DNA from: Deltaproteobacteria bacterium
Lineage (GTDB): Bacteria > Desulfobacterota > Binatia > Binatales > Binataceae
DNA: 64,000 nt
Assembly (NCBI GenBank): GCA_003135135.1
Contig: PLDK01000049.1
Coordinates: forward strand, 1 to 64,000
Reading direction: 5' to 3'
The notes under the pieces are model-generated. The model saw nothing but the letters and a program-made list of their open reading frames with translations, searched no databases and had not been told where the DNA came from. Shown piece after piece: positions 37,260-47,440 of this stretch; position 1 is the stretch's first letter, and each line of letters starts with the position of its first letter. The translations under genes and the position numbers were made by a program.

Positions 37260-38216
37260 GTGAGCGCAGAAATTTGGAGGATCACCACTTTGCGTATCGC
37301 GTTGCTCGGCCAGGCTGCATTCGCGGAAAAAGCGCTCGAGGCGCTCGTCAATCACGGCGACGAAATCGTTCACGTCTTCGCACCGCCCGATCCACCCGCC
37401 GGCAAGGCGGATCCGCTGGCCGCCAAGGCGCGCGTCATGGGCATCCCGCTGAGCCAGCCCAAGTCGTTCAAGAACGACGCCGCCTGCGAGCAGTTCAAAG
37501 CGCTGGACGCCGAGCTGGCCATCCTCGCGTTCGTCACCCTGATTGTTCCGGAGCGAATTCTCTACGCGCCGCGCTACAAGGCAATCTGCTTTCACCCTTC
37601 CATCCTCCCGCGCCATCGCGGCGCCAGCGGGATCAACTGGGCAATAATCCAGGGCGACGGGGAAACGGGAGTCACGTGGTTCTGGCCGGATAAGGGTATA
37701 GACACCGGACCGATCCTCGTTCAGAAGCGCGTGCCGATTGCGGAGAACGACACCGTCGGCTCGATTTACTTCAACACGCTCTTCCCGATGGGAATCGACG
37801 CGATGATCGAAGCGGTCGATCTGATCAAATCCGGCAACGCGCCCGCGATCGTGCAGGACGAGAGCAACGCGACCTACGAGCCGCCGTGCCGCGACGAGCA
37901 CGCGAAGATCGATTTTGCAAAACCGGGGCGCGAAGTCTTCAACCTGATTCGCGGATGCGACCCGCAGCCCGGCGCGTTCGCGAGCATCGGCGACAAACGG
38001 GTGCGGCTCTACGAAGCCGGCTTCGAAGCCAGCCGCTCAGACAACGAAAGCGCACGGGGAACGTTAATGGCGATCGATGCGGACGGAATGAAGATCGCGC
38101 TCGCGGGCGGGACGATCACGGTCAAGCGAGCGCGAATCGATCCAAATCCAAAGAAAGTAGCACCCGCCCAGCTCGCAGCTTCAGGCGATCTCCGCGTCGG
38201 CGCCAAGCTTACGTAA
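37260..38216 (+). CDS. Formyltransferase family protein resembling the N-terminal hydrolase domain of 10-formyl-THF dehydrogenase
   Basis: ICFHPSILPRHRGASGINWAIIQGDGETGVTWFWPDKGIDTGPILVQK. Confidence 0.85.
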   Translation: MSAEIWRITTLRIALLGQAAFAEKALEALVNHGDEIVHVFAPPDPPAGKADPLAAKARVMGIPLSQPKSFKNDAACEQFKALDAELAILAFVTLIVPERILYAPRYKAICFHPSILPRHRGASGINWAIIQGDGETGVTWFWPDKGIDTGPILVQKRVPIAENDTVGSIYFNTLFPMGIDAMIEAVDLIKSGNAPAIVQDESNATYEPPCRDEHAKIDFAKPGREVFNLIRGCDPQPGAFASIGDKRVRLYEAGFEASRSDNESARGTLMAIDADGMKIALAGGTITVKRARIDPNPKKVAPAQLAASGDLRVGAKLT

Positions 38217-38232
38217 GCTGTCCGCGCCGCCT

Positions 38233-38556
38233 TTATTTTGCCTTTGATTTGAGGCGGGGATCGGCGGCCGAGACGCATACGGATTCCTGCATCCGTCTCG
38301 TCATTTCCGACTCACTAAGGGGATGCATTTTGGCCTTCAGCGTGGCCTGCGCGGCTGCCTGATATTCGGATGGTGTCATTGGGTTTTTGATTGCGTCTTT
38401 TAGAGACGCCTCGCATTCCTGCGCGGAGTCAAAGCTCACGCTCCTTCTCCAATCCGACAAGGGCGCACCTGCGTCAACCCGATTGTCGGCATTGATCGGT
38501 GGAACCATCAGATACCAGGCAACGATCGCGAGCGCGGCGCTGTGGTGGGACTTCAT
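38233..38556 (-). CDS. Hypothetical secreted protein
   Basis: Signal-like N-terminus MKSHHSAALAIVAWYLMVPPINADN; no domain recognised. Confidence 0.5.
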   Translation of the reverse strand: MKSHHSAALAIVAWYLMVPPINADNRVDAGAPLSDWRRSVSFDSAQECEASLKDAIKNPMTPSEYQAAAQATLKAKMHPLSESEMTRRMQESVCVSAADPRLKSKAK

Positions 38557-38675
38557 ACGCGTCTCTTTATCAAGCCGCGCCGGAAAGCAGAAGATCGCGA
38601 GCCGCTCGTGCCGCCCGCTGTTGCGTCTGAGTCCTTTGCGCTACGATCTGTCGCGTTCACGAGAGGTTTACCGGG

Positions 38676-39680
38676 ATGCGTCTGTGCATCGGGACGGCCA
38701 AGGGCATTGTGATTCTGGATCCCTCGCGTGGGGGAACTCCGCTGATGGTGCTTGCCGATCCGTCAGCCGTCTGGTGCATGGCGCAGGACGCCGTCGATCC
38801 CACGCTCATCTATGCCGGCTCGACCGAGAACATCCGCGGCAAGGGGACGCTCGCGCGCTCGACGGACGGCGGCAGAACCTGGACCGACATCACTCCCCCG
38901 CTCGCGCGCGAAGAAGAGGTCTGGTCGATTGCCGCCTCTCCCGCCGTGAAGGATCGCGTGTTCGTCGGGACGTCGCACGCCCGCTTGTTCCGCAGCGACG
39001 ATCGCGGGCGCATCTTCAAGGAATCCGACGGCTTCCTGAAAATTCCGGGGCGCGACCGCTGGACGTTTCCGCCAGCGCCGCATATCCCGCACGTGCGCTC
39101 CATCGCCTTCGATCCGCATGAGCCTTCCACGATGTACGTCGGCGTCGAGGAGGGCGGCGTGTTCCGCTCGCGCAACGACGGCGCGACCTTCGAGCCGCTC
39201 AACGACGGTCTCCATTGGGATGTTCATACCGTCGCGGTGGACTCGCTTGATTCGCGCCGGCTCTACGCCACTACCGGCAATGGGTTCTACTTGTCCGGCA
39301 ACGCCGGTAAATCGTGGCATCACGTAACGCACGGGCTCAACCGCAGCTACACTGTCCCGCTGCTGGTAAGCCGGCCAGACAGCGAAAACGTTTTCACCGC
39401 GGCCGCGATGGGCCCGCCGCCCACCTGGCGGGTCGGACCGGCCGGCGCCGACGCGATGCTGTTCCGCAGCGGCGATCGCGGCGAAAGTTTTACGCCGATC
39501 TCCACCGAACAGACTTTCGGGCGGGGCATGGTGATGCGGCTGAAGGCCGATCCGGAGAGCGGCGGCTTCTTCGCGGTCTGCAACGACGGCGCCGTCGTTC
39601 GCGCCACCGCTGACGGGTCGTCACTCGCGACGATCGCGGAAAAACTGCCGCCCGCCTACGACCTCGCGACAATTCCATGA
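38676..39680 (+). CDS. BNR/sialidase-like beta-propeller repeat protein
   Basis: Repeats STDGGRTWTDI, RSDDRGRIFKES, RSRNDGATFEPL, SGNAGKSWHHV, RSGDRGESFTPI. Confidence 0.85.
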   Translation: MRLCIGTAKGIVILDPSRGGTPLMVLADPSAVWCMAQDAVDPTLIYAGSTENIRGKGTLARSTDGGRTWTDITPPLAREEEVWSIAASPAVKDRVFVGTSHARLFRSDDRGRIFKESDGFLKIPGRDRWTFPPAPHIPHVRSIAFDPHEPSTMYVGVEEGGVFRSRNDGATFEPLNDGLHWDVHTVAVDSLDSRRLYATTGNGFYLSGNAGKSWHHVTHGLNRSYTVPLLVSRPDSENVFTAAAMGPPPTWRVGPAGADAMLFRSGDRGESFTPISTEQTFGRGMVMRLKADPESGGFFAVCNDGAVVRATADGSSLATIAEKLPPAYDLATIP

Positions 39681-39729
39681 GCCAGCGACCGGCGGCTCGA
39701 GCAAGCTGACTATCTCCTCTACCGCAGTT

Positions 39730-40539
39730 CTATCGGAGCTCCGCCGGGGTCGACCCTTCAGTCACCTTCTTCGCGATTATCACCGCCGTCGATCGAGGCA
39801 CCAGCCGCGTCGCATTGGCGCGCACCCAGTTGAACCATCCCGAGATAACGCTCGGCTGCTTGCCGAGCGCGTCGAGCGCGACCCGCACCACGTTTGCCGC
39901 CGGCTCGCCGTGGTCAGGCCCCACGCTCTCTCCCGCCACCGCCTGGAACTCGGTCTTCGTGGGCCCGGGCTCTATCACGAGCGCATCGATACCCGTCCCG
40001 CGCAGCTCGCCCCACAACCCCTCGCCAAACAGCAGATCGAATCCCTTGGTTGCGCTGTAAACCGCGTGCAGCGGCAGCGGCTGGCGTCCCGCCACCGATC
40101 CCACAACGATAACCGCGCCGCGGCCGCGCTTGACCATCCCGGGCATGATGCGGGCGGTCAGCACCACCGGCACGACGCAGTTTACGACCACCATCGCGCG
40201 CAGCCGGTCGATTGCCAGCTTGTCGAAACGGCCCGCGTAGCCGAAGCCCGCGTTGTTGACCAGAAATGCGATCGGCAAATCCGCGACTGCATCGGCCAGA
40301 CGATCCGCGCCGTCCGGCGCCGCGAGATCGACGGCGACCACCCGCGTCTCGACATGAAAATTCTGACGAAGTTCCGCGGCGAGCGCGTTCAGCCGTTCCT
40401 CGCGCCTGGCCGTCAGCACTATCGACATGCCCTCGCGCGCGAGCGCCCGCGCAAACTCAAGGCCGATTCCCGCCGACGCGCCCGTCACGAGAGCCCATTG
40501 CCCGTACTTCTCACGATATTTGCGCCCATTATCTGCCAT
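39730..40539 (-). CDS. SDR family oxidoreductase
   Basis: WALVTGASAGIGLEFARALAREG, LVNNAGFGYAG, YSATKGFDL. Confidence 0.92.
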   Translation of the reverse strand: MADNGRKYREKYGQWALVTGASAGIGLEFARALAREGMSIVLTARREERLNALAAELRQNFHVETRVVAVDLAAPDGADRLADAVADLPIAFLVNNAGFGYAGRFDKLAIDRLRAMVVVNCVVPVVLTARIMPGMVKRGRGAVIVVGSVAGRQPLPLHAVYSATKGFDLLFGEGLWGELRGTGIDALVIEPGPTKTEFQAVAGESVGPDHGEPAANVVRVALDALGKQPSVISGWFNWVRANATRLVPRSTAVIIAKKVTEGSTPAELR

Positions 40540-40675
40540 CGCGATTTCCTCCTGATGCGATCGAGAACCTATCAGCTTTGCCCCATCAGATACTCCTGCA
40601 TAGCCCCGGATGACGCCGCAATCCCGGCCACTTGACACTGGAGCGAAGAAAAAGCGAAGATAGCCAGACCGTCAG

Positions 40676-41656
40676 ATGAATGCCGTCGCCAGATTGCCGC
40701 TTTATTCGCCACCGCCCGAGGAGCTCGACGCCACTCGCGGCGTCGAGTTTATCGAGATGCCGGTGCGGCAGATTCTCAATCGATGCGACAGCCCGCGTGT
40801 GCCGTTTCGATGGACGATCAACCCGTATCGCGGCTGCGAGTTCGGATGCGTGTACTGCTACGCGCGCTACACGCACGATTTTCTCGAACTGCGCGACCCG
40901 ATGGACTTCGAGCGCAAAATATTCGTCAAGCGGATGGCGGCCGAGGTCCTGGCGCGCACGCTCTCACGCACGCCAATCGGCACCGACGCGATCGCAATCG
41001 GCACGGCGACCGACCCCTATCAGCCGGCCGAGCGAAAGTATGGGCTGACGCGCTCGATGCTCGAAGTTTTCGCGCAACTATCGGGGCTGGACCTGTCGAT
41101 CACGACCAAATCCAGCTTGATCGTTCGCGACCTAGAGTGGCTCAAAAAGATTAATCGGCGCTCGAAGCTGTCGGTGAACTTCTCGCTGATAACGCTCGAT
41201 CGAAAACTGCAACGAATCCTCGAGCCGCGAGCGCCACGCCCGGGCCTGCGGCTGCGCGCGCTGCTGGAGCTGGCGCGGGCGGGAATCCGGTGCAACGTGC
41301 TCATGATGCCGATGATTCCGGGACTGACGGACGATCCCGCGGCGATCGAGAGCGTGGTTCGCGGGGCGCGTCGCGCGGGCGCGTCGGGAGTGTGGTGGCG
41401 TTCGCTGTTTCTGAAACCCGCGGCGGCGCGCCGATTCATTCCATTCGTCAAGGAGCGATTCCCGCATCTGGCGGAGCGTATCGACATGTTTTACGCGCGC
41501 GCCGAGTACGTTCCGCATGCGTATGACGATCGGATGCGGGTGATTTTCGATCGCATCCGCGCGCGCTACGGCTTCCCTATCGAGCACGAACGATGCATGG
41601 CGGCCCAGGCGACCGCCGCGCCGCAGCCACCCCGACAGCGCTCGTTGTTTTCCTAG
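40676..41656 (+). CDS. SPL-type radical SAM protein (Rv2578c-like)
   Basis: NPYRGCEFGCVYCYARYTHDF (CxxxCxxC); IGTATDPYQPAERKYGLTR. Confidence 0.9.
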   Translation: MNAVARLPLYSPPPEELDATRGVEFIEMPVRQILNRCDSPRVPFRWTINPYRGCEFGCVYCYARYTHDFLELRDPMDFERKIFVKRMAAEVLARTLSRTPIGTDAIAIGTATDPYQPAERKYGLTRSMLEVFAQLSGLDLSITTKSSLIVRDLEWLKKINRRSKLSVNFSLITLDRKLQRILEPRAPRPGLRLRALLELARAGIRCNVLMMPMIPGLTDDPAAIESVVRGARRAGASGVWWRSLFLKPAAARRFIPFVKERFPHLAERIDMFYARAEYVPHAYDDRMRVIFDRIRARYGFPIEHERCMAAQATAAPQPPRQRSLFS

Positions 41657-41660
41657 TACC

Positions 41661-41969
41661 GGGTGCAAGGGTGAGGTGGAAATTAACTTGATTGAATGTG
41701 AAACCCTCGGTGGGTTTCACACTTCCTTCGGCAGGGGCTGCGGCCCCTGCACCCGCAGTGAGAAGACGCGAAAATCTGCGCAACGCATCTTTTCGCGACT
41801 ACGCTATGGAACAGCCCGCGGACAGAGCTTTCTTAATGCTGGCCTCCCGTGCCAAGGGGTCTTAATACTGGCCAGCCGCGGCGACGGCGGCACAGCATTA
41901 AGCGGTTGGCAGGGGCCGCGCCCGCCAACGGCGGGCGGCCTTAACATTGGGTCCAGGGGTCACCCCTGG
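41661..41969 (+). repeat. Modular palindromic intergenic repeat (family A), composite, abutting tRNA-Leu
   Basis: gtgaaaccctcggtgggtttcac; gcaggggctgcggcccctgc; cggcacagcattaagcggttggcaggggccgcgcccgccaacggcgggcggccttaac; ccaggggtcacccctgg. Confidence 0.85.
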
Positions 41970-42055
41970 TGGTGCGCGGAGCGGGACTTGAACCCGCACG
42001 GTATTGCTACCACCAGCCCCTCAAACTGGCGTGTCTGCCATTCCACCACCCGCGC
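41970..42055 (-). tRNA. tRNA-Leu(GAG)
   Basis: GCGCGGG/TCCGCGC acceptor, GCGGGTTCAAGTCCCGC T-arm, CCAGT-TTGAGGG-GCTGG anticodon arm, long variable arm, encoded CCA. Confidence 0.93.
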
Positions 42056-42132
42056 ATCATGCGTGACGGCCGGAGCCAAGTTGAGGGTCTGAGCGCTCCG
42101 GCGCAAATCCGAAAGTACAGCTACTGCTTCTA

Positions 42133-42513
42133 TTACTTCGCCGACGACGGCGTCGCGGGTCCGGCGGGACCTTGAGCGGCCGGGGCCGGCGCCGCGGGAA
42201 GCGCGTTCTTGGGCGCCTGCTTCGACGCCGGCATCACGCTCGACGGCGCCGACGAGAACGGCCGATCGAAGATACTGCCGGTCACGCGCCGCGCCGAAGC
42301 CAGTGCCAGAAAGATCGAACTCGCGAAAAAAATAATCGCCAGCGTCCACGTCGCCTTGGTCAGCGCGTTGCCCGCTCCGCTGGCGCCGAAGACGGTCTGG
42401 CTCGAACCGCCGAAAACGGCGCCGACCTCCGCACCCTTGCCCTGCTGCAGCAGGATAATGATGCACATAGCCACGCAAACGATCACGTGAATCGAAACAA
42501 CGATTGAAACCAT
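42133..42513 (-). CDS. secG: Preprotein translocase subunit SecG
   Basis: IILLQQGKGAEVGAVFGGSSQTVFGASGAGNALTKATW. Confidence 0.93.
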   Translation of the reverse strand: MVSIVVSIHVIVCVAMCIIILLQQGKGAEVGAVFGGSSQTVFGASGAGNALTKATWTLAIIFFASSIFLALASARRVTGSIFDRPFSSAPSSVMPASKQAPKNALPAAPAPAAQGPAGPATPSSAK

Positions 42514-42523
42514 TTTGTCTTCT

Positions 42524-43297
42524 TCAGCGAGTCCGCGCCCTGACGATGCGCGCGAACGAGTCAGCTTTTAAGCTTGCCCCGCCGACCAGAGCCCCGTCAA
42601 TATCGGGCTTGGAGACGAGCGAGTCAACATTGTCGGCGTTTACGCTGCCGCCGTAAATTATCCGCACCGCTGACGCGCGCTCGGGTCCGTATCGTTCGAG
42701 GAGCGCGCCGCGGATCGCGCCGTGTACCGATTCGGCCTGTTCGGGCGTCGCGTTGCGCCCGGTGCCAATCGCCCACACCGGCTCGTACGCAATCGCCACT
42801 GCGGTCACATGATCGTCGCCAACGTTCTCGAGCCCGCGCTGGAGTTGGTGCAGGACGACATCCAGCGCACGGCCGCTGTCGTGCTCGTCCTGGGTTTCGC
42901 CGACGCACAGAATCGGCGCCATCCGGTGCTTGAGCGCGGCAAGCACTTTCTTGTTGATCAGTTCGTCGGTTTCATGGAAAACGTGGCGGCGCTCCGAATG
43001 GCCGGCGATGACGTGGGTCACGCCATAGGCCTTCAGCATCGGCGGCGACACTTCGCCGGTAAACGCCCCTTTGTCCTCGTAGTGCATATTTTGCGCGCCC
43101 AGCAGGATCGACGAGCCTGCCAGCGCCTGCGCCACGGCCGGGATAAGAATAGCGGGCGGCGCGACCATCACGTCGCGATCTTTGGCCAGCGTCGCGGCGT
43201 CGCGATCTATCTCGGCGCGGATTGCGGCGATGAGCGCGCGGGCCTCGGCCGGCCCAAGATGCATCTTCCAGTTTCCGGCGATTAGTTTCCTGCGCAC
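42524..43297 (-). CDS. tpiA: Triosephosphate isomerase
   Basis: RKLIAGNWKMHLG, AGHSERRHVFHE, AYEPVWAIGTG, IIYGGSV; likely GTG start. Confidence 0.95.
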   Translation of the reverse strand: MRRKLIAGNWKMHLGPAEARALIAAIRAEIDRDAATLAKDRDVMVAPPAILIPAVAQALAGSSILLGAQNMHYEDKGAFTGEVSPPMLKAYGVTHVIAGHSERRHVFHETDELINKKVLAALKHRMAPILCVGETQDEHDSGRALDVVLHQLQRGLENVGDDHVTAVAIAYEPVWAIGTGRNATPEQAESVHGAIRGALLERYGPERASAVRIIYGGSVNADNVDSLVSKPDIDGALVGGASLKADSFARIVRARTR

Positions 43298-43323
43298 GCG
43301 CGTCCTTGCCTCTCGGTACGATG

Positions 43324-44499
43324 TCAAACTTCGAGCGCCTTCACGCCCGGCAGCTCGCGGCCTTCCAGATATTCGAGCGTGGCTCCACCGCCTGTCGAGA
43401 TATGCGTGAACTTTTTCGCCCACGGCGCATGCGCGAAGGCCGAAGCCGTGTCGCCGCCGCCGATTATCGAAATGACGCCCGCTTGATTGGCGAGCGCTTC
43501 ACCGACTCGCATCGTGCCGCCCGCGAACGCCGGGATTTCGAAGAGTCCGAGCGGGCCATTCCATATAACGGTTTTGGCACGCGCGATTTCCGCGATAAAC
43601 GCCGCCGCGGTATCCGGTCCGATGTCGAGCCCCATCATCTCGGAGGGAATTTCGGTGACGGTATGAGGCGTCGCGCCGGCTTCCGGAGCGGATGCGACAA
43701 TATGATCCGACGGCAGCACGATTTTGACGCCTTTGCGCGCGGCCTCGGCGAGCAATTCCTTTGCCAGCTCGAGCTTGTCGTCTTCGACGCGCGAGCGGCC
43801 GACGGCGACGCCCTGAGCCTTGAGAAACGTGTACGCCATCGCGCCGCCAATCAGGATCGCATCGACCTTGGTCAGCAGATTTCTGATGAGGGCGATCTTG
43901 TCGGAGACTTTTGCGCCGCCCAGGATCGCGACCGACGGGTGCTGCGGATTCTCGGTGACCGCGCGCAACGCCTCGAGCTCGCGCATCATCAGGAATCCAG
44001 CCGCGCGCTCCGCGATGAATCGTGTGACTCCGACCGTCGAGGCGTGGGCGCGATGTGCGGAGCCGAAGCCGTCGTTCACATAGACCTGTTTGTGGCGCGC
44101 TAGTTCATGCGAGAAGTCGCGATCGTTGGCTTCCTCTTCTTTGTGGAAGCGCAGATTTTCGAGCAGAATCGCTTCGCCCGGCTTGAGCGCCTCGATCATT
44201 TTGCCGGTGTGATCGCCAATGCAGTCGGGCGCAAGCGCGACCTTCTGCCCGAGCGCCTTAGATAGATACTCGGCCACGGGCTTGAGGCTGAGCTCGGCGC
44301 TGCGCTCTTTGGGACGCCCCAGATGCGAGCAGAGCACGGCCGACCCGCCATGCTCGAGGATGTAGCGAATGGTGTCGAGGCTCGCGTCGATTCGCGCCGG
44401 GTCCTGGATCTTGCCCTCGTGGATCGGCACGTTGAAATCGCACCGCACGAGCACCTTCTTGTCTTTAAACTCAAGACGCGTGATCGGTAAAACAGGCAT
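43324..44499 (-). CDS. pgk: Phosphoglycerate kinase
   Basis: KKVLVRCDFNVPIHEG, LCSHLGRPK, GGGDTASA. Confidence 0.96.
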   Translation of the reverse strand: MPVLPITRLEFKDKKVLVRCDFNVPIHEGKIQDPARIDASLDTIRYILEHGGSAVLCSHLGRPKERSAELSLKPVAEYLSKALGQKVALAPDCIGDHTGKMIEALKPGEAILLENLRFHKEEEANDRDFSHELARHKQVYVNDGFGSAHRAHASTVGVTRFIAERAAGFLMMRELEALRAVTENPQHPSVAILGGAKVSDKIALIRNLLTKVDAILIGGAMAYTFLKAQGVAVGRSRVEDDKLELAKELLAEAARKGVKIVLPSDHIVASAPEAGATPHTVTEIPSEMMGLDIGPDTAAAFIAEIARAKTVIWNGPLGLFEIPAFAGGTMRVGEALANQAGVISIIGGGDTASAFAHAPWAKKFTHISTGGGATLEYLEGRELPGVKALEV

Positions 44500-44538
44500 C
44501 GCGGCCACTCACTCCCGGGTCAGCTCGGTTGCCCGCGG

Positions 44539-45546
<1,008 letters not shown>

Positions 45547-45689
45547 TCAATCCTCCCGAGAGTGCGTTGCGTACAATTGAAACCGTGAACCCGTGAAATA
45601 CAACGACCCGAACCTTAAATAAGTCCGGGTCCGATGTGCAAGGGCGCCTTCAACGGTCAATTCTACGCCGAGGCGCGTCGCGAATGCAG

Positions 45690-45863
45690 TGGCAGGGGGC
45701 AGGGCTTGAGCCCTGCACCCACCGCTAAGGCCGCGCTCCGTTGTGCGCGCGGCCCCTGCCAACGGCTTAATACTGCGCTGCCGTCGTCACGGCCAGGGTC
45801 ATCCCTGCCACCTTAGTATTGAGAAAAGATGCGGCCTGACGGCCTGTTAGAAGGGGTGAAGGG
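45690..45863 (-). repeat. Modular palindromic intergenic repeat (family A, full-length form)
   Basis: Reverse complement collinear with 32585-32755. Confidence 0.85.
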
Positions 45864-45869
45864 GAGAAT

Positions 45870-46322
45870 TCACGGCGCCTGCGCCGGCAGCCGGGTAATC
45901 GAGCGCAAATACACGAACAGCGCACCCGAGAACAACGCAATGTCCACCGCCAGCTCTATCCACATTCTCGATCGCGATGGCGCGCCGACCCCGAAGCATC
46001 CGCAGTCGAGCGTGAGACCTCGAAGCAGTGCGGACGCCAATGCCGTGAAAAACATTAGAGAAACGACGGCGACCGCGAGCGCTCCGACCCGCCTGGTCGG
46101 CGGCACGAGCAGCAGGCCGCCGCATGCGAACTCGAATGGCGGCAACCCCATCACGAACAGGTTGATGAACACCGCCGGCAGGATCGCGAACGCAGCAGTG
46201 CTATCCGCGAACTGCAGCGGTTCGCGGATCTTGCCGATGCCCGCATAAATGAATACGGCCGCCACGGCAATGCTGACCGCGAGCACCGCATAGTTCCGAC
46301 GCGAATTATCGTTAGGCATCAT
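45870..46322 (-). CDS. DoxX/MauE-like membrane protein
   Basis: Four-TM pattern, FIYAGIGKIREPLQFADS, LTLDCGCFG. Confidence 0.82.
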   Translation of the reverse strand: MMPNDNSRRNYAVLAVSIAVAAVFIYAGIGKIREPLQFADSTAAFAILPAVFINLFVMGLPPFEFACGGLLLVPPTRRVGALAVAVVSLMFFTALASALLRGLTLDCGCFGVGAPSRSRMWIELAVDIALFSGALFVYLRSITRLPAQAP

Positions 46323-46942
46323 CGTACGCTCCCTTTAGATGCCGGCAGCCCCGCCGCCGACCACGCATCCCACCCTCCCGTGAAGACGCTGACGTTGCCG
46401 AAGCCGAGACTCAGCAACGCGTTCGCTACGAGCCGGCTGTCATGACACTCACCGCCGGAGCAGTACACGATGATCGGCTTGTCAGTGGCGGCCTGCAGCA
46501 CGCCGGCCAGGTCCCGATAGTCGTGCGCGAAGTCGTCTCGCGCGAGATTAAGCGCTCCCGGTACGTGCCCCTGTTCGAAGAACAGGGACGGCCGGGCATC
46601 AAGGATGAGCGCGCTTTTGCTCTCGACGGCTGAACGGAACCGGTCAAGCCCGACAGTTGCTGCCGGCGCGATCTTAAAGGGCGGCGCCGCAACCAGAGTC
46701 GTCAACTCGGCATCGAACCGCTGCTCCGGCGATTGATAGACGATAGGAAGTGGATGGACCGAAGACCGGTTAATCACGAGTCCAGCCGCCAGAGACACGA
46801 TCGCGAGGATCGCAACTCGGCCGAGATCGCGCACGATCTGCCATGCGAGACTCCTCGCTTGAGGCCGGGCCGCCGGATCAGGGGTGACGATCGACACTGC
46901 TGAAGTCTGCCAGTTGCGTGAGTTCAAGTCGGGGTTGGGCAC
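46319..46942 (-). CDS. Membrane-anchored rhodanese-domain protein
   Basis: KSALILDARPSLFFEQGHVPGALNL, IIVYCSGGECHDSRLVANALLSLGFGNVSVFTGGWDAW; overlaps mauE-like gene by 4 nt. Confidence 0.88.
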   Translation of the reverse strand: MPNPDLNSRNWQTSAVSIVTPDPAARPQARSLAWQIVRDLGRVAILAIVSLAAGLVINRSSVHPLPIVYQSPEQRFDAELTTLVAAPPFKIAPAATVGLDRFRSAVESKSALILDARPSLFFEQGHVPGALNLARDDFAHDYRDLAGVLQAATDKPIIVYCSGGECHDSRLVANALLSLGFGNVSVFTGGWDAWSAAGLPASKGSVR

Positions 46943-46946
46943 TGGT

Positions 46947-47288
46947 TCAATTTAGCAGGCTGTTGTGTCGGTCTGGAGACGGCGGCGGTGGCGGATATTG
47001 GCTCTTTGCAAATCGTCGCGCGGAGATCCCAATGAGAAAGTAAAAGACCGTCAACAGACTTAATGGAACGATCCCGAGAACGTAAGGCCATTGGCGCATC
47101 AGGGGTAGATAAGCGTTCGGGAAAAAAACCTGGACTAAGATTGTGATTAGTCCAACCGCTGCAAGCTCAAAACAGACCCGATGAAGCGGCACGTTTTTGA
47201 GAGGATCGAACTTGACCACGTCCGCTCTTATAGCACGGATTTCCGCGAGTAGGTCATCTGCCGGCGTAGCGCGATGCAGGCGCATCAC
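46947..47288 (-). CDS. Hypothetical small membrane protein
   Basis: Two hydrophobic segments; reasonable coding composition. Confidence 0.5.
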   Translation of the reverse strand: MMRLHRATPADDLLAEIRAIRADVVKFDPLKNVPLHRVCFELAAVGLITILVQVFFPNAYLPLMRQWPYVLGIVPLSLLTVFYFLIGISARRFAKSQYPPPPPSPDRHNSLLN

Positions 47289-47298
47289 GGGAAACTTG

Positions 47299-47362
47299 CC
47301 GTGCTGGTTTTGGGCGCGCCGATAGCGTTATAGTCAGTCGATCTTCAGCCGAATGATTCCGG
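47299..47362 (+). promoter_or_regulatory. Promoter-like element, copy 1 (upstream of B12-radical SAM gene)
   Basis: ccgtgctggttttgggcgcgccgatagcgttatag...gccgaatga; matches 49079-49142. Confidence 0.6.
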
Positions 47363-47440
47363 CGAGTAGGCTCACCTGCTCGCGAGGGGCGACGCGGGTA
47401 CAGCACGGACTCGGAGCGTTGTCGGCGACCAGAGGTGGCC

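Noticed and set aside
37161-37901. N-terminal extension of the esterase ORF
   Set aside because: Antisense to the formyltransferase; a signal peptide start is evident at 37160.
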